A stretch of DNA of 64,000 nt from an uncultured Burkholderiales bacterium (GCA_903910745.1 CAIWAO010000066.1:1-64000); one strand, 5' to 3'. Shown: positions 31,593 to 45,226, counted from the stretch's first letter. Made by a program: numbers and translations. The notes: generated by a model from the letters alone, not told the origin.

Positions 31593-32852
31593 ATGAATCA
31601 AAAAACTGAACCTGTACAAAATACCAATTCTGCACGACCTGAAAGCGGGATTGTCCCTCTTCCTATGTGGCAAATTCTCATATGTGGAGCCGTAGTGGTC
31701 TCACTTGCAATGGGCGTTCGTCACGGATTCGGATTATGGCTTCAACCCATGACACAGGCTCATGATTGGACACGACAGGACTATTCATTTGCAATTGCAG
31801 TCCAAAATATTACCTGGGGTTTGGTTGGGGTTTTCTCTGGAATGTTGTCAGACCGTTTTGGCGCGTTTAAAGTAATTGTCAGTTGCGCCCTACTTTATGC
31901 GCTTGGTCTGTTCGGGATGGCCAATTCTGAAACACCCCAAATGCTGGTCCTGAGTGCAGGGTTTTTGATTGGTGCAGCTCAAGCAGGTACAACTTATGCA
32001 GTCATATACGGCCTGATAGGTAGAAATATTCCTGCTAACAAAAGGTCTTGGGCCATGGGTGTAACTGCGTCAGCGGGTTCATTTGGTCAGTTTTTAATGG
32101 TCCCAACCTCGGGTTGGTTGATCTCAACTGTAGGCTGGCACGATGCATTGATCGTATTAGCTTGCGCTGTGCTTGTGATATTACCTTTGGCACTTGGTTT
32201 GAGGGAACCCAGTTTTGAGCATGCTGTTAATAGTCCTTACAAACAAAGCGTTTCCTCAGCACTAAAAGAAGCGTTTGGACTGAGGAGTTTCAATTTCCTG
32301 ATGGCAGGGTATTTTGTATGTGGCTTTCAGGTTGTTTTTATAGCCGTACACATGCCTGGATATCTTAGAGACCAAGGACTGGCCCCGCAAGTTGCTGGTT
32401 ATTCGCTAGGTTTGATTGGTCTATTTAATATATTTGGCTCCTACATTGCTGGGGCTCTAGGACAAAGGATGGCAAAAAATAAGATTTTGTCTGCCATTTA
32501 CTTAGGACGTGCCATCGCTATTACTATATTTATAAACGCCCCACTCACCCCGATGAGCGTTTATATTTTCTCAAGCGTGATGGGGCTCCTTTGGTTGTCA
32601 ACCATACCACCAACAAATGCGGTCATCGCTCAAATCTTTGGGGTGGCGCACTTATCAATGCTCGGTGGATTTGTTTTCCTGAGCCACCAAATTGGTAGTT
32701 TTATGGGGGTTTGGTTGGGTGGATATTTATACGACACAACCGGAAACTATGACATCGTTTGGTATCTGTGCATTGCCCTTGGCGTATTTTCTGCACTCAT
32801 CAATTTACCCATCAAAGACACCCCCATTCAGCGCAACCTTGCTGCTGCATAA
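31593..32852 (+). CDS. MFS transporter (OFA/monocarboxylate-like)
   Basis: 12 TM-like segments; RHGFGLWLQPM...SFAIAVQNITWG...GMLSDRFGA. Confidence 0.9.
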   Translation: MNQKTEPVQNTNSARPESGIVPLPMWQILICGAVVVSLAMGVRHGFGLWLQPMTQAHDWTRQDYSFAIAVQNITWGLVGVFSGMLSDRFGAFKVIVSCALLYALGLFGMANSETPQMLVLSAGFLIGAAQAGTTYAVIYGLIGRNIPANKRSWAMGVTASAGSFGQFLMVPTSGWLISTVGWHDALIVLACAVLVILPLALGLREPSFEHAVNSPYKQSVSSALKEAFGLRSFNFLMAGYFVCGFQVVFIAVHMPGYLRDQGLAPQVAGYSLGLIGLFNIFGSYIAGALGQRMAKNKILSAIYLGRAIAITIFINAPLTPMSVYIFSSVMGLLWLSTIPPTNAVIAQIFGVAHLSMLGGFVFLSHQIGSFMGVWLGGYLYDTTGNYDIVWYLCIALGVFSALINLPIKDTPIQRNLAAA

Positions 32853-32858
32853 ATCCTA

Positions 32859-33041
32859 ATGATTTTCAAGGCTAACATTACTGAAGAAATTACAATTAAA
32901 AGTGCCTCCATTTTTAATAGAAATTGGGTAAGATTTGCGCTCCTTTTACTGATCACTGTAGTTTTATATCTAGTATTCATGATGTACTCAAAACCTGATT
33001 TCATCATCGAGACCGCCAATCAACTTTGGAGTTGCTTTTAG
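32859..33041 (+). CDS. Small single-TM protein, unknown function
   Basis: 60 aa, one TM helix (FALLLLITVVLYLVFMMY) then PDFIIETANQLWSCF; packed between MFS and methyltransferase genes. Confidence 0.55.
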   Translation: MIFKANITEEITIKSASIFNRNWVRFALLLLITVVLYLVFMMYSKPDFIIETANQLWSCF

Positions 33042-33042
33042 T

Positions 33043-33777
33043 TTGGCCCATATCGAGCATGCGATCTCCTTGGGCGCCAAGGAATCTAATTTTTTAGAGC
33101 CCTCAGAATGGGTTACACGTTGGGCACATTTGATACAAAAGTGCCCAACTTTAATTGACCAAGACACTACAGAAATACTGGATCTAGCCTGCGGCACGGG
33201 CCGTCACATGAGGTGGTTATCTGAGCAAGGTTATAGCGTACTCGGGATCGATATTGACGAAGATTCTCTAAATAAAAGCCGCGCATTTGGACAAGTCCTG
33301 CAGTTTGATTTAGAGCAAAATGCTATTGAAAGTTTTAACGATTCAAATGTGCAAAATTTCGGGGTTCAGAGTAAGGAATCATTTGCCCCAAAAATGGAGA
33401 CTTCTGGATCTAATTCAAATCCGAATCTAAACTCTAAATCAGTACCTTGGCCACTAGAAGGACAACACTTTAACGGAGTAATTGTGACCAACTATTTGTG
33501 GAGACCTCTTTGGCCACACGTTTTAGGCTCCTTAGGGGACAACGGTGTTTTGATCTACGAGACTTTTTCCGCCGGCAACGAAACCGTTGGCAGACCCCGA
33601 AGACCTGAGTTTTTACTGAGAACAGGTGAATTACTAGAAATTTGCTCAAATCTACGGATCATTGCATTTGAAGAGGTCTTTTTAGAAGCCCCGAGCCGCT
33701 TTGTTCAAAGAATTGTTGCGGTCAAAGCCTCTAAGGAAGTTTCCAAACCTTGGATATATCGGGCTACATCTCGTTAG
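33043..33777 (+). CDS. Class I SAM-dependent methyltransferase
   Basis: ILDLACGTGRHMRWLSEQGYSVLGIDID motif I; TTG start uncertain. Confidence 0.88.
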   Translation: MAHIEHAISLGAKESNFLEPSEWVTRWAHLIQKCPTLIDQDTTEILDLACGTGRHMRWLSEQGYSVLGIDIDEDSLNKSRAFGQVLQFDLEQNAIESFNDSNVQNFGVQSKESFAPKMETSGSNSNPNLNSKSVPWPLEGQHFNGVIVTNYLWRPLWPHVLGSLGDNGVLIYETFSAGNETVGRPRRPEFLLRTGELLEICSNLRIIAFEEVFLEAPSRFVQRIVAVKASKEVSKPWIYRATSR

Positions 33778-33811
33778 AATAGTGCACTTTAGATATATTC
33801 ATTAATATTTC

Positions 33812-34693
33812 ATGACACCCATTACTGGAAGCATCGTTGCGTTGGTTACTCCGATGCATGAAGATACAAGCGTAGATTACCCAACTCTTCGCAAACTGAT
33901 CGACTGGCATATCGATCAGGGCACGGATTGCATTGGCGTAGTTGGTACGACGGGCGAGTCACCAACGGTCAATGTTGAAGAGCACTGCGAAATTATCCGT
34001 GTATCGGTCGAACAGGCCAAGGGGCGAGTGCCTATCATGGCTGGGTGCGGTGCCAATTCCACAAGCGAAGCGATTGAGCTTGCTAAGTTTGCAAAAAAAG
34101 TGGGTGCTGATTGTCAATTACAAGTAGTTCCCTATTACAACAAGCCAACTCAAGAGGGGCAATACTTGCACTTTAAGAGTATCGCAGAGGCTGTTGATTT
34201 GCCAACAGTTTTGTACAACGTGCCTGGACGCACCGTTGCGGACTTGCAGCATGACACGGTTATTCGTTTATCCAAGGTCCCTGGGATAGTTGGTATTAAG
34301 GAAGCAACAGGTAACATCGAGCGTGCACAGTGGTTGATCAAGGATTTACCTGCAAGTTTTAGTGTTTACTCTGGGGACGACCCAACTGCTGTAGCATTAA
34401 TGCTTTGCGGTGGAAAGGGAAATGTAAGCGTAAGCGCTAACATTGCACCTAAGTTAATGCATGAGTTATGTGTGGCAGCGATGGCAGGTGACGTGAAAAA
34501 AGCGATGCAAATTCAGTTTCAGCTATTACCCATCCACAAAAATCTCTTTGTTGAGGCAAATCCGATTCCCCTTAAGTGGGCAATGTCCAAGATGGGGCTT
34601 TGCAAGAGCACTATGCGGTTGCCCATGACACAACTAACGCCAGCGCTTGAGGGTGTTGTTCAAGCGGCACTGAAGGCCAGTGGATTGATTTGA
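33812..34693 (+). CDS. dapA: 4-hydroxy-tetrahydrodipicolinate synthase
   Basis: [35 protein letters not shown]. Confidence 0.98.
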   Translation: MTPITGSIVALVTPMHEDTSVDYPTLRKLIDWHIDQGTDCIGVVGTTGESPTVNVEEHCEIIRVSVEQAKGRVPIMAGCGANSTSEAIELAKFAKKVGADCQLQVVPYYNKPTQEGQYLHFKSIAEAVDLPTVLYNVPGRTVADLQHDTVIRLSKVPGIVGIKEATGNIERAQWLIKDLPASFSVYSGDDPTAVALMLCGGKGNVSVSANIAPKLMHELCVAAMAGDVKKAMQIQFQLLPIHKNLFVEANPIPLKWAMSKMGLCKSTMRLPMTQLTPALEGVVQAALKASGLI

Positions 34694-34743
34694 ATCTAAG
34701 CTAAAAAGTCAAACATAAGTCAAATATAAGCCAAGGAATTTAC

Positions 34744-35886
34744 TTGAAAACGTTTTCTCAACCCGGCTCGAAACCAACCTCCTCCTTAATCGGTGGCTTT
34801 GGTTTGATCATTGCAACCTTAACCCTCATTACCCTAACAGGTTGTGAGTCCACCACCTTCAACGGTAACAAGGTTGATTACAAATCATCATCCGAAGTTA
34901 AGAGTACGCCCCTTGATGTGCCGCCCGATTTGTCTCAATTACCTAACAATGCAAGGTACGCTGTACCAGGCGGTATCAGTGCTAAAGGCATGGGCGCAAA
35001 TCAAATTAGCGCTATCAACAAGGTAAGCCCATCAAGCATAGGAGATATTTCTATTGCTAGAGATGGTGGTCAACGTTGGTTGGTTGTCAAACGCAGTTCA
35101 GATCAAGTTTGGCCTTTGGTTCGTGCTTTTTGGTTAGAGAACGGATTTATTTACACAACGGACAGCAAAGAGCTGGGAATACTGGAGACGGATTGGGCTG
35201 AAAACCAAGCTAACTTCCCACAAGACTTCCTTCGTCGTCAATTGGGTAAAGTCATCAACACAATTTCATCTACAGGTTTAAGAGATCGTTACAGAACTAG
35301 GATTGAATCTACTGGTCCTGATAGCTGCGAGATATACATTGCTCAACGCGGAATTTCTGAAGAGTACTCAGATGCAGCAAAGATCACAACGACTTGGAAG
35401 CCTCGTCCCAATGATGCTGAGTTAGAAAACGAGTTCCTTCGCAAGATGATGGTCAAGCTTGGTACTTCGGCTGAATTTGCAGCCAAAACAGTTGAATCCG
35501 TTACCGCAGTAGCCGCTAACTCCTCAAAGTTGACAACAGTAAACGGTGCACCAGTGGTTGAACTGACCCAAGGATTTGACAGTGCTTGGAGAAGACTGGG
35601 TGTTGCGCTAGACCGGGGAGGCTTTACCGTTGAGGACCGCGACCGCAAAGCAGGCCTTTATTTCGTGCGCTTTGTAGACAAACCCAAACCCAAAGATGAA
35701 CTTCCTTGGTACAAAAGCATCTTTACACCTTCAGTTGCGACCCCTGTCGGACCTCAAAAATACCGTCTAAAGTTAGTTGGTCAAAACGACACTTCTAAAG
35801 TCAGTATTTTGAATAACGCCGGCGACCCTGATACAAGTGAGATTGCTAAGAAAATTGCAGCTATTTTGGTTGATGAGTTGAAATAA
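34744..35886 (+). CDS. bamC: Outer membrane assembly lipoprotein BamC
   Basis: Lipobox LTGC, LDVPPDLS motif, downstream of dapA. Confidence 0.92.
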   Translation: MKTFSQPGSKPTSSLIGGFGLIIATLTLITLTGCESTTFNGNKVDYKSSSEVKSTPLDVPPDLSQLPNNARYAVPGGISAKGMGANQISAINKVSPSSIGDISIARDGGQRWLVVKRSSDQVWPLVRAFWLENGFIYTTDSKELGILETDWAENQANFPQDFLRRQLGKVINTISSTGLRDRYRTRIESTGPDSCEIYIAQRGISEEYSDAAKITTTWKPRPNDAELENEFLRKMMVKLGTSAEFAAKTVESVTAVAANSSKLTTVNGAPVVELTQGFDSAWRRLGVALDRGGFTVEDRDRKAGLYFVRFVDKPKPKDELPWYKSIFTPSVATPVGPQKYRLKLVGQNDTSKVSILNNAGDPDTSEIAKKIAAILVDELK

Positions 35887-35918
35887 AAAACATTTCAACC
35901 TTTCCAACCTAATTTACA

Positions 35919-36707
35919 GTGCTTAGATTTAAGAACCTCGGTAGCGGAAGCACTGGAAATGCATCTGTCGTTGAGGCTCAGTGCGGACTTCAAACTACTC
36001 GAATGCTCGTTGACTGCGGTCTTGGCTTGAAAGAGTTAGAGCGCAGATTGATACAAGCAGATCTTTGTCTTGCAGATTTAGACGCACTTTTTATAACTCA
36101 CGAACATATTGACCATGTGGGTCATACTAAAAGAGTAGCAAGCTCGTTAGGTATCCCTGTGTGGATGAGTCAAGGAACTTGGTTGGCATGCAATGGGTTG
36201 GACTGGGGCCTAAGCGAGTCTCAAATTAACGTTGCCAGAGATACCCAACCGATAGAGATTGGTGGTCTACAAGTAACTCCCTTCACAGTTCCTCATGATG
36301 CAAGAGAGCCCTTGCAGGTCCGCTTCTCTGATGGATCTGTGAGCCTTGGAATACTGACTGATTTGGGTCATGCAAGCGCCCATGTTGTCCAGCAACTCAA
36401 AGGGTGCAATGCCCTTATGCTTGAGACCAATCACGACTCTGAATTACTCAAAGCCTCTGGATACCCGCAGTTTCTAAAGGACCGTATATCCGGTCCGTTT
36501 GGACACCTCTCTAACGATGCGGCGTGTGAGCTCGCAAGTCAACTCAACCATGTAAGTCTTAATACAGTTTTAGCTGCTCATTTAAGCGAGCGCAACAACA
36601 GCCCAGATATTGTCCTCAGCTGTTTAAGCCGTGCTCTGGGTTGCAGTGAGGATGACCTACTCGTTGCGGCTCCTGATACGGGTTCACCTTGGCTCAATAT
36701 TCAGTAA
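35919..36707 (+). CDS. Metallo-beta-lactamase fold hydrolase
   Basis: LGSGSTGNASVVE, FITHEHIDHVGH; GTG start. Confidence 0.93.
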   Translation: MLRFKNLGSGSTGNASVVEAQCGLQTTRMLVDCGLGLKELERRLIQADLCLADLDALFITHEHIDHVGHTKRVASSLGIPVWMSQGTWLACNGLDWGLSESQINVARDTQPIEIGGLQVTPFTVPHDAREPLQVRFSDGSVSLGILTDLGHASAHVVQQLKGCNALMLETNHDSELLKASGYPQFLKDRISGPFGHLSNDAACELASQLNHVSLNTVLAAHLSERNNSPDIVLSCLSRALGCSEDDLLVAAPDTGSPWLNIQ

Positions 36708-36778
36708 AAACCAAGACAGCACCTTAGGCCATTAGTAATAAATCTTTAAGGGCCTCTTAAATATCAGCTCGACAAAGC

Positions 36779-36804
36779 AAAACACCCTCCGAAGAGGGTG
36801 TTTT
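36779..36804 (-). terminator. Rho-independent terminator (likely bidirectional)
   Basis: AAAACACCCTC-CGAA-GAGGGTGTTTT, 11-bp perfect stem; minus strand forms C(UUCG)G tetraloop and ends in UUUU. Confidence 0.9.
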
Positions 36805-36872
36805 GTATAGACCAGGGAGAAAATAATTTTTTTGAAACTATTCCTAGCCCTGAAATCTACCAGAAGTACGAA

Positions 36873-37061
36873 TTACTTCTTCTCAGGAGCAGCTGGAGCT
36901 GCTGCAGGAGCTGCTGCGTCGGCTGCAGGAGCTGCTGGTGCTGCTGCAGGAGCTGCAGGAGCTTCAGCTGCAGGAGCTGCAGGTGCAGGAGGAGCTTCTT
37001 TTTTGCCACAAGCAACTAAAGCAATAGCTAACAAGCTTGCCAAGAGGAGCGATTTTTTCAT
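36873..37061 (-). CDS. Small Ala/Pro-rich predicted lipoprotein
   Basis: MKKSLLLASLLAIALVACGKKEAPPAPAAPAAE...; LVAC lipobox; followed by a terminator. Confidence 0.8.
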   Translation of the reverse strand: MKKSLLLASLLAIALVACGKKEAPPAPAAPAAEAPAAPAAAPAAPAADAAAPAAAPAAPEKK

Positions 37062-37251
37062 TTCGTATTTCCTTAAAATAATATTTGGAGAAGAAAAATT
37101 TAAAAGCGTCACAGAAATCTGCGACTGAGCAGATGGACACTAATCCCTTCAACTCAGACTGTTATTATAGGGTAATTCCCAAAACCATATTGATAAGTTT
37201 CACTTAAATGTTCAATAATCAAAATTAATGCTTATTTCTTCAAAAAAAACT

Positions 37252-38409
37252 TTACAAAGAATGTGCCCAACCTGCATCTAACCAATTGCCAATTAAATCA
37301 ATGGCATCCTCTGAGGACTTGGATAATTCTTCTTTAGTAAGGGTGCGCTGATTGGCTAAAAGTCTCAAAAGAGTCTTATCGTTAGCTGTTGCTCGCCACC
37401 CCTCACCGTTGATAAAAATGTAATGCTCATCAAATAGCATTTTAGTTTGATCATCTAATCTGATTCCTGTTGGAAATGGGTGTGATCCCTTCCTACGTTT
37501 GGAGCTCTGAAGACGGCTTGACTGAAACCAAACGTGATCTTTTGGCTCACTCAAAATCTCCCCTAGCAACCTTGCAAAAACACTCGGTTGCTCGATCGTT
37601 TTTGCAAGAGCCTTCATCGCAAAATATTGCAAATCCTCAGGGATCTTGGCAGGAGCATTAACCGCACTTTGTTTGGGATCGCCATAAAGCTCGGAGCCAA
37701 TTAATTCATTTGCCTCGTCACTAAGTCTTAATAGTAATTCCCTGGCTAACTCGTCACTCTTTGGAGCTCTGAAACCAACTGAATATGTCATGCATTCCCC
37801 CACGGCAATGCCGTCGTGAGCATATTTTGGAGGTAAATAAAGCATATCCCCCGGATCCAAGACGTATTCTTTTTGATGTACGAAGTGACTTAAAATTTTT
37901 AGAGGAGTGTCATCTCTCAGTGTTAAATCTTTTTGTTTGCCTATTCTCCACAAGCGCTGTCCACTGGCTTGAATCAGAAATACATCGTAACTGTCGTAAT
38001 GCGGCCCCACTCCGCCGCGATGTGTGGCATAACTAATCATTAAATCATCAAGCCTAGCATCAGGGATGAAACGAAATTCTCTGAGTAACTTGGCTGCTTC
38101 AGCATTTATTAAATCCACTCCCTGTACCAACAGCGTCCAAGCCTCTTTGGTAAATGCGGGCTTATCCCGGCCCTTGATGGGGCCGTTTTTAACGCTCCAA
38201 TGCGTTTGTTTGTCCAAATTTTGCAACTCTATGAGTCTAGACTGAACCTCATCGCTTGCGGCTAGCTCAAACAATTGGGCGCGACTCAATACGGGCTTAA
38301 AATCCTTGAATGCGCCTTTGATCAACAAAGGCTTCTTTTGCCAGTACTCCGCCATGAACTCTTTGGGACTCAATCCTCCAAGCATTGGAGTTGGTTGGTT
38401 TATTTGCAT
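37252..38409 (-). CDS. JmjC/cupin ribosomal oxygenase (RoxA/YcfD-like)
   Basis: GGVGPHYDSYDVFLIQASGQRLWRIG, DPGDMLYLPPKYAHDG. Confidence 0.92.
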   Translation of the reverse strand: MQINQPTPMLGGLSPKEFMAEYWQKKPLLIKGAFKDFKPVLSRAQLFELAASDEVQSRLIELQNLDKQTHWSVKNGPIKGRDKPAFTKEAWTLLVQGVDLINAEAAKLLREFRFIPDARLDDLMISYATHRGGVGPHYDSYDVFLIQASGQRLWRIGKQKDLTLRDDTPLKILSHFVHQKEYVLDPGDMLYLPPKYAHDGIAVGECMTYSVGFRAPKSDELARELLLRLSDEANELIGSELYGDPKQSAVNAPAKIPEDLQYFAMKALAKTIEQPSVFARLLGEILSEPKDHVWFQSSRLQSSKRRKGSHPFPTGIRLDDQTKMLFDEHYIFINGEGWRATANDKTLLRLLANQRTLTKEELSKSSEDAIDLIGNWLDAGWAHSL

Positions 38410-38503
38410 AATTTTTGTTTCATTTTTTAACGTACTAAAGCTTAACTTAGTTCTTTGAATTTATTAAGACGTATTCCTTTAATTTATATTTTTTTCTTGA
38501 ATC

Positions 38504-39028
38504 ATGGAAATAACATCACCCTGCGTTGTAGCACTCACCTGGACCCTCAAAGACACACTCGGGGAGCTCCTTGATGAACTCGACGAGCCTATTGAATTTT
38601 TTGTGGGCGGGGATGATCTGCTTGTAAAGATTGAGGAAGCTTTGATGGGCTACGGTGCGGGTGCAAGTCTGGACTTGCACCTTGAACCAGAAGAGGCGTT
38701 CGGGGACTATGATGAAATGCTCGTTTTTTTAGAAAAGCGCTCGCTTTTTCCAAAGGAGTTAGAAGAGGGTATGACGATAGAGGGTCATGCTCTCCCCAAA
38801 GAGTGCAACCCAGAGGCGCCCAAAGATCTTTTTTACACAGTAACTGAGATATACCCCGAACATGTGGTCATTGATGCTAACCACCCCTTAGCTGGTATTG
38901 CACTCAGAATTCACATAAAAGTTGAACACGTTAGGGGTGCCAGTCCAGAAGAGCTACAGTCAAGGAGTATGGGTAGCGGATTCTTTAAGATAATTCCAGA
39001 AGCTCCCGGTGGAACGATGTTGCACTGA
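38504..39028 (+). CDS. FKBP-type peptidyl-prolyl isomerase (SlyD-like)
   Basis: LEEALMGYGAGASLDLHLEPEEAFGDYDE, DANHPLAG. Confidence 0.92.
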   Translation: MEITSPCVVALTWTLKDTLGELLDELDEPIEFFVGGDDLLVKIEEALMGYGAGASLDLHLEPEEAFGDYDEMLVFLEKRSLFPKELEEGMTIEGHALPKECNPEAPKDLFYTVTEIYPEHVVIDANHPLAGIALRIHIKVEHVRGASPEELQSRSMGSGFFKIIPEAPGGTMLH

Positions 39029-39100
39029 TCGCTTTCAAGCACTTAAAGCACTTAAAGCCAATATATTTTTTGTAGATTTTTTTAACAATTCCAACGAAAC

Positions 39101-39577
39101 ATGCAACAAATGCCTCATCAATTTGAAATCATTGTTCTGGATAAACGTTTAAACGATTGGGGACTGCCTAAATATCAAACCCAGCAGTCAGCAGGTATCG
39201 ATTTAATCGCTTGCTTAAACGAGCCAATGCAAATACACCCACAGGCGCCAGCCGTCCTCATACCAACGGGAATAGCTATTCACATGAACACTGCAGGAGT
39301 CTGTTCATTTATTCTTCCTCGTTCAGGCCTTGGGCATAAAAAAGGGCTTGTCTTGGGGAACGGGACTGGGGTTATTGACGCAGACTACAAAGAGCAGTGT
39401 TTCATCAGCGTTTGGAATCGAAACCCCGCCTCAAGTGAGCAGATCATTACGATCAATCCGGGCGAGAGGATTGCGCAAATGGTTTTTCTACCCATTATTA
39501 GACCCGAATTTAATATCGTAGATTCTTTTAGTAATGAGAGTGAGAGGAAAGGCGGATTTGGCTCAACAGGGGTCTAA
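39101..39577 (+). CDS. dut: dUTPase
   Basis: SAGIDLIACL, LPRSGLGHKKGLVLGNGTGVIDADY, ERKGGFGSTGV. Confidence 0.98.
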   Translation: MQQMPHQFEIIVLDKRLNDWGLPKYQTQQSAGIDLIACLNEPMQIHPQAPAVLIPTGIAIHMNTAGVCSFILPRSGLGHKKGLVLGNGTGVIDADYKEQCFISVWNRNPASSEQIITINPGERIAQMVFLPIIRPEFNIVDSFSNESERKGGFGSTGV

Positions 39578-39615
39578 CCTCTCTAGCTCTCACGGCTAAG
39601 TCGTTTCGGTATTTT

Positions 39616-40827
39616 TTAGCTAATTCTTTTAGCTAATTCCTCAACCAATTGAGTTGCCAACTCCTCTTTGCTAGCCCAGGGTAGCTCTTTTGCGCCCTCT
39701 GCGTCCACCAACAAAAGTGCATTCTCATCAAGTCCAAAAGTAGCAGGCCCTATATTAGCAACCAGCAATGGGACGCCCTTAGCAATTCTTTTCTCAACTG
39801 CAAGAGCCTGCAAATTCTCACTCTCTGCAGCAAATCCAACACAGTAAAGTGCCCCACTTTTGGCCCTACTCGTTTGAGCCACTGTTTTAAGAATATCTGG
39901 ATTCTCAACTAAATCCAGTTTGGGCGGAGACTTTTCATTTTTCTTCTTTATTTTTTGATCTACTACAGAGCTAAGCTTCCAATCAGCTACAGCCGCAGTG
40001 GCAATGAAAACGTCTGCACTGTCCACCGACTCTAAAGTAGCGGTGTACATTTGCTCAGCAGAGGTTACATCAAGGCGCTCAACCCCGTGAGGGGTCTCAA
40101 GCGAGACTGGGCCACTAATTAATTTAACTTGAGCACCTGCTCTTTGGCAAGCCCTAGCAATTGCAAAACCCATTTTGCCGCTGGACAAATTGGTGATCCC
40201 TCTGACAGGATCAATTGCTTCGTATGTAGGTCCCGCGGTGATCAGTAGTTTTTTTCCGAGGAGTAATTTTCTTGTGAAAAATGACTCAAGTGCCTCCAAA
40301 ATCTCTAAAGGCTCTAGCATTCTGCCGTCCCCTACTTCTCCACAAGCCTGTTCACCCGCCCCAACCCCTAAGACGTGCACTCCGTCTTGGGTCAATTGAG
40401 CCATATTTCTTTGGGTCGCGGGATTGGACCACATCTCTTTGTTCATTGCGGGGGCAACGATGAGGGGAACTTTCTCGATGGGTCTTGCAAGACACATCAA
40501 ACTCAGCAAATCGTCGGCACGCCCGTGTAGCAATTTCGCTACAAATTCGGCACTTGCAGGGGCAATCAAAATTGCATCGGCATCCCTGGAGAGGTTGATA
40601 TGTGCCATATTATTGCTCTCCCTCGGATCCCACTGGGAGCTAAAAACTGGCCGATCAGATAAAGCCTGCATAGTGACAGGTGTGATGAACTGTGCGGCTC
40701 CCTCGGTCATAACAACCTGCACGCTTGCGCCCGCCTTAATCAGGGCACGGCAAAGCTCAGCGGCCTTATAACAAGCAATACCACCTGTTAGGCCCAAAAC
40801 AAAATGTTTATTTTTCAACTGTTTCAT
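39616..40827 (-). CDS. coaBC: Bifunctional phosphopantothenoylcysteine decarboxylase/synthase
   Basis: GLTGGIACYKAAELCRALIKAGA, ITAGPTYEAIDPVRGITNLSSGKMG. Start taken at internal ATG ~40827 (MKQLKNKHFVLG). Confidence 0.94.
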   Translation of the reverse strand: MKQLKNKHFVLGLTGGIACYKAAELCRALIKAGASVQVVMTEGAAQFITPVTMQALSDRPVFSSQWDPRESNNMAHINLSRDADAILIAPASAEFVAKLLHGRADDLLSLMCLARPIEKVPLIVAPAMNKEMWSNPATQRNMAQLTQDGVHVLGVGAGEQACGEVGDGRMLEPLEILEALESFFTRKLLLGKKLLITAGPTYEAIDPVRGITNLSSGKMGFAIARACQRAGAQVKLISGPVSLETPHGVERLDVTSAEQMYTATLESVDSADVFIATAAVADWKLSSVVDQKIKKKNEKSPPKLDLVENPDILKTVAQTSRAKSGALYCVGFAAESENLQALAVEKRIAKGVPLLVANIGPATFGLDENALLLVDAEGAKELPWASKEELATQLVEELAKRIS

Positions 40828-40829
40828 GA

Positions 40830-42613
<1,784 letters not shown>

Positions 42614-42614
<1 letters not shown>

Positions 42615-43519
42615 TGAACGAAGTGAACAACTCTTCAAAACCCAACGACGCTTTTCCAAGTATTGATCTTTGTGGATTTAAAGCTGGTTTGTCGTATCCT
42701 TTTTTCTTGATTGCGGGACCATGTGTAGTTGAATCTGAGCAACTTCAGATGGACACGGCTGGAACCCTCCAAGAGATGACGACTCAATTAGGTATTCCTT
42801 TTATCTTTAAATCAAGCTACGACAAAGCCAACCGCTCCAGTGGAACCACATTTAGGGGGCCCGGTATGGATAAGGGGCTGGAGATACTTGCAAAGGTCAA
42901 AAAAACACTCGGTGTGCCTCTTTTAACCGATGTACACGAGAGTTCTCACATTGAGCCAGTTTCTAAAGTAGTTGATGTACTGCAGACGCCTGCATTTTTG
43001 TGCAGGCAAACTGATTTTATTTACGCTGTTGCCCAATCAGGAAAACCGGTAAATATTAAGAAGGGTCAGTTTCTGGCACCTCATGACATGAAGAACGTAA
43101 TTGATAAAGCTCGACACGCAGCGCTTGAGGCAGGGCTTAGCCCAGATCGTTTCATGGCCTGTGAGAGAGGTGCAAGTTTTGGATACAACAACTTGGTCTC
43201 AGACATGAGAAGTTTAGCGATCATGCGGGAGACTCAGGCACCGGTTGTGTTTGATGCGACTCACTCTGTTCAACTCCCTGGCGGTCAAGGCACAAGCTCT
43301 GGCGGTCAAAGAGAGATGGTTCCAGTTCTCGCTCGCGCTGCAGTTGCGGTTGGTGTTGCGGGACTCTTTATGGAGACTCATCCCAATCCTGCTCAAGCGA
43401 TGAGTGATGGCCCCAACGCCGTTCCACTCAAACACATGCGAGCCTTACTAGAGACCTTACTGGAGCTTGACCGAGTGATCAAATCAGTGGGATTTCTAGA
43501 AAATCACTTCCAAGCTTAA
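42614..43519 (+). CDS. kdsA: KDO-8-phosphate synthase
   Basis: [30 protein letters not shown]. Confidence 0.97.
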
Positions 43520-43592
43520 TGAATCCATAGGAGTCATTTTTTAATTTAACAATGACTCAGGATTTAACCTGTTTTATTATCAATTTAATTAA

Positions 43593-44891
<1,299 letters not shown>

Positions 44892-44936
44892 TCTTGATAA
44901 GATACATGTCTTAAATTACTTAACGACTCAACCTCA

Positions 44937-45209
44937 ATGCTTCGCCCTCTACCCATCATACTGATTGGATTGCTGTTTATTTTGCAAGTCCAGTTGTGGT
45001 TTGGGCGCGGCAGTATCCCAGAGGTCATGCGCCTAAGTCAGCGCCTTGAGTTACAGAACCAAAAAAATGTGAAACAAGAAGTAATCAACGAGCGGCTTCG
45101 TGCTGAGTTAACCGATTTACAAATCGGACTCGAAATGGTTGAAGAACGCGCAAGGAGCGAGTTGGGGATGGTCAAATCAAATGAGATTTTTGTTCAAATC
45201 TCTAAATAA
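44937..45209 (+). CDS. ftsB: Cell division protein FtsB
   Basis: N-terminal TM, coiled coil, GLEMVEERARSELGMVKSNEIFVQI; follows eno. Confidence 0.92.
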   Translation: MLRPLPIILIGLLFILQVQLWFGRGSIPEVMRLSQRLELQNQKNVKQEVINERLRAELTDLQIGLEMVEERARSELGMVKSNEIFVQISK

Positions 45210-45226
45210 TAAAGTCTACAAAAAAC

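Noticed and set aside
36798-37128. Two plus-strand ORFs (Cys/Ser-rich 73 aa and Ala/Gly-rich 98 aa)
   Set aside because: Created by GCTGCAGGA repeats of the minus-strand lipoprotein gene, which has a start, lipobox and terminator.
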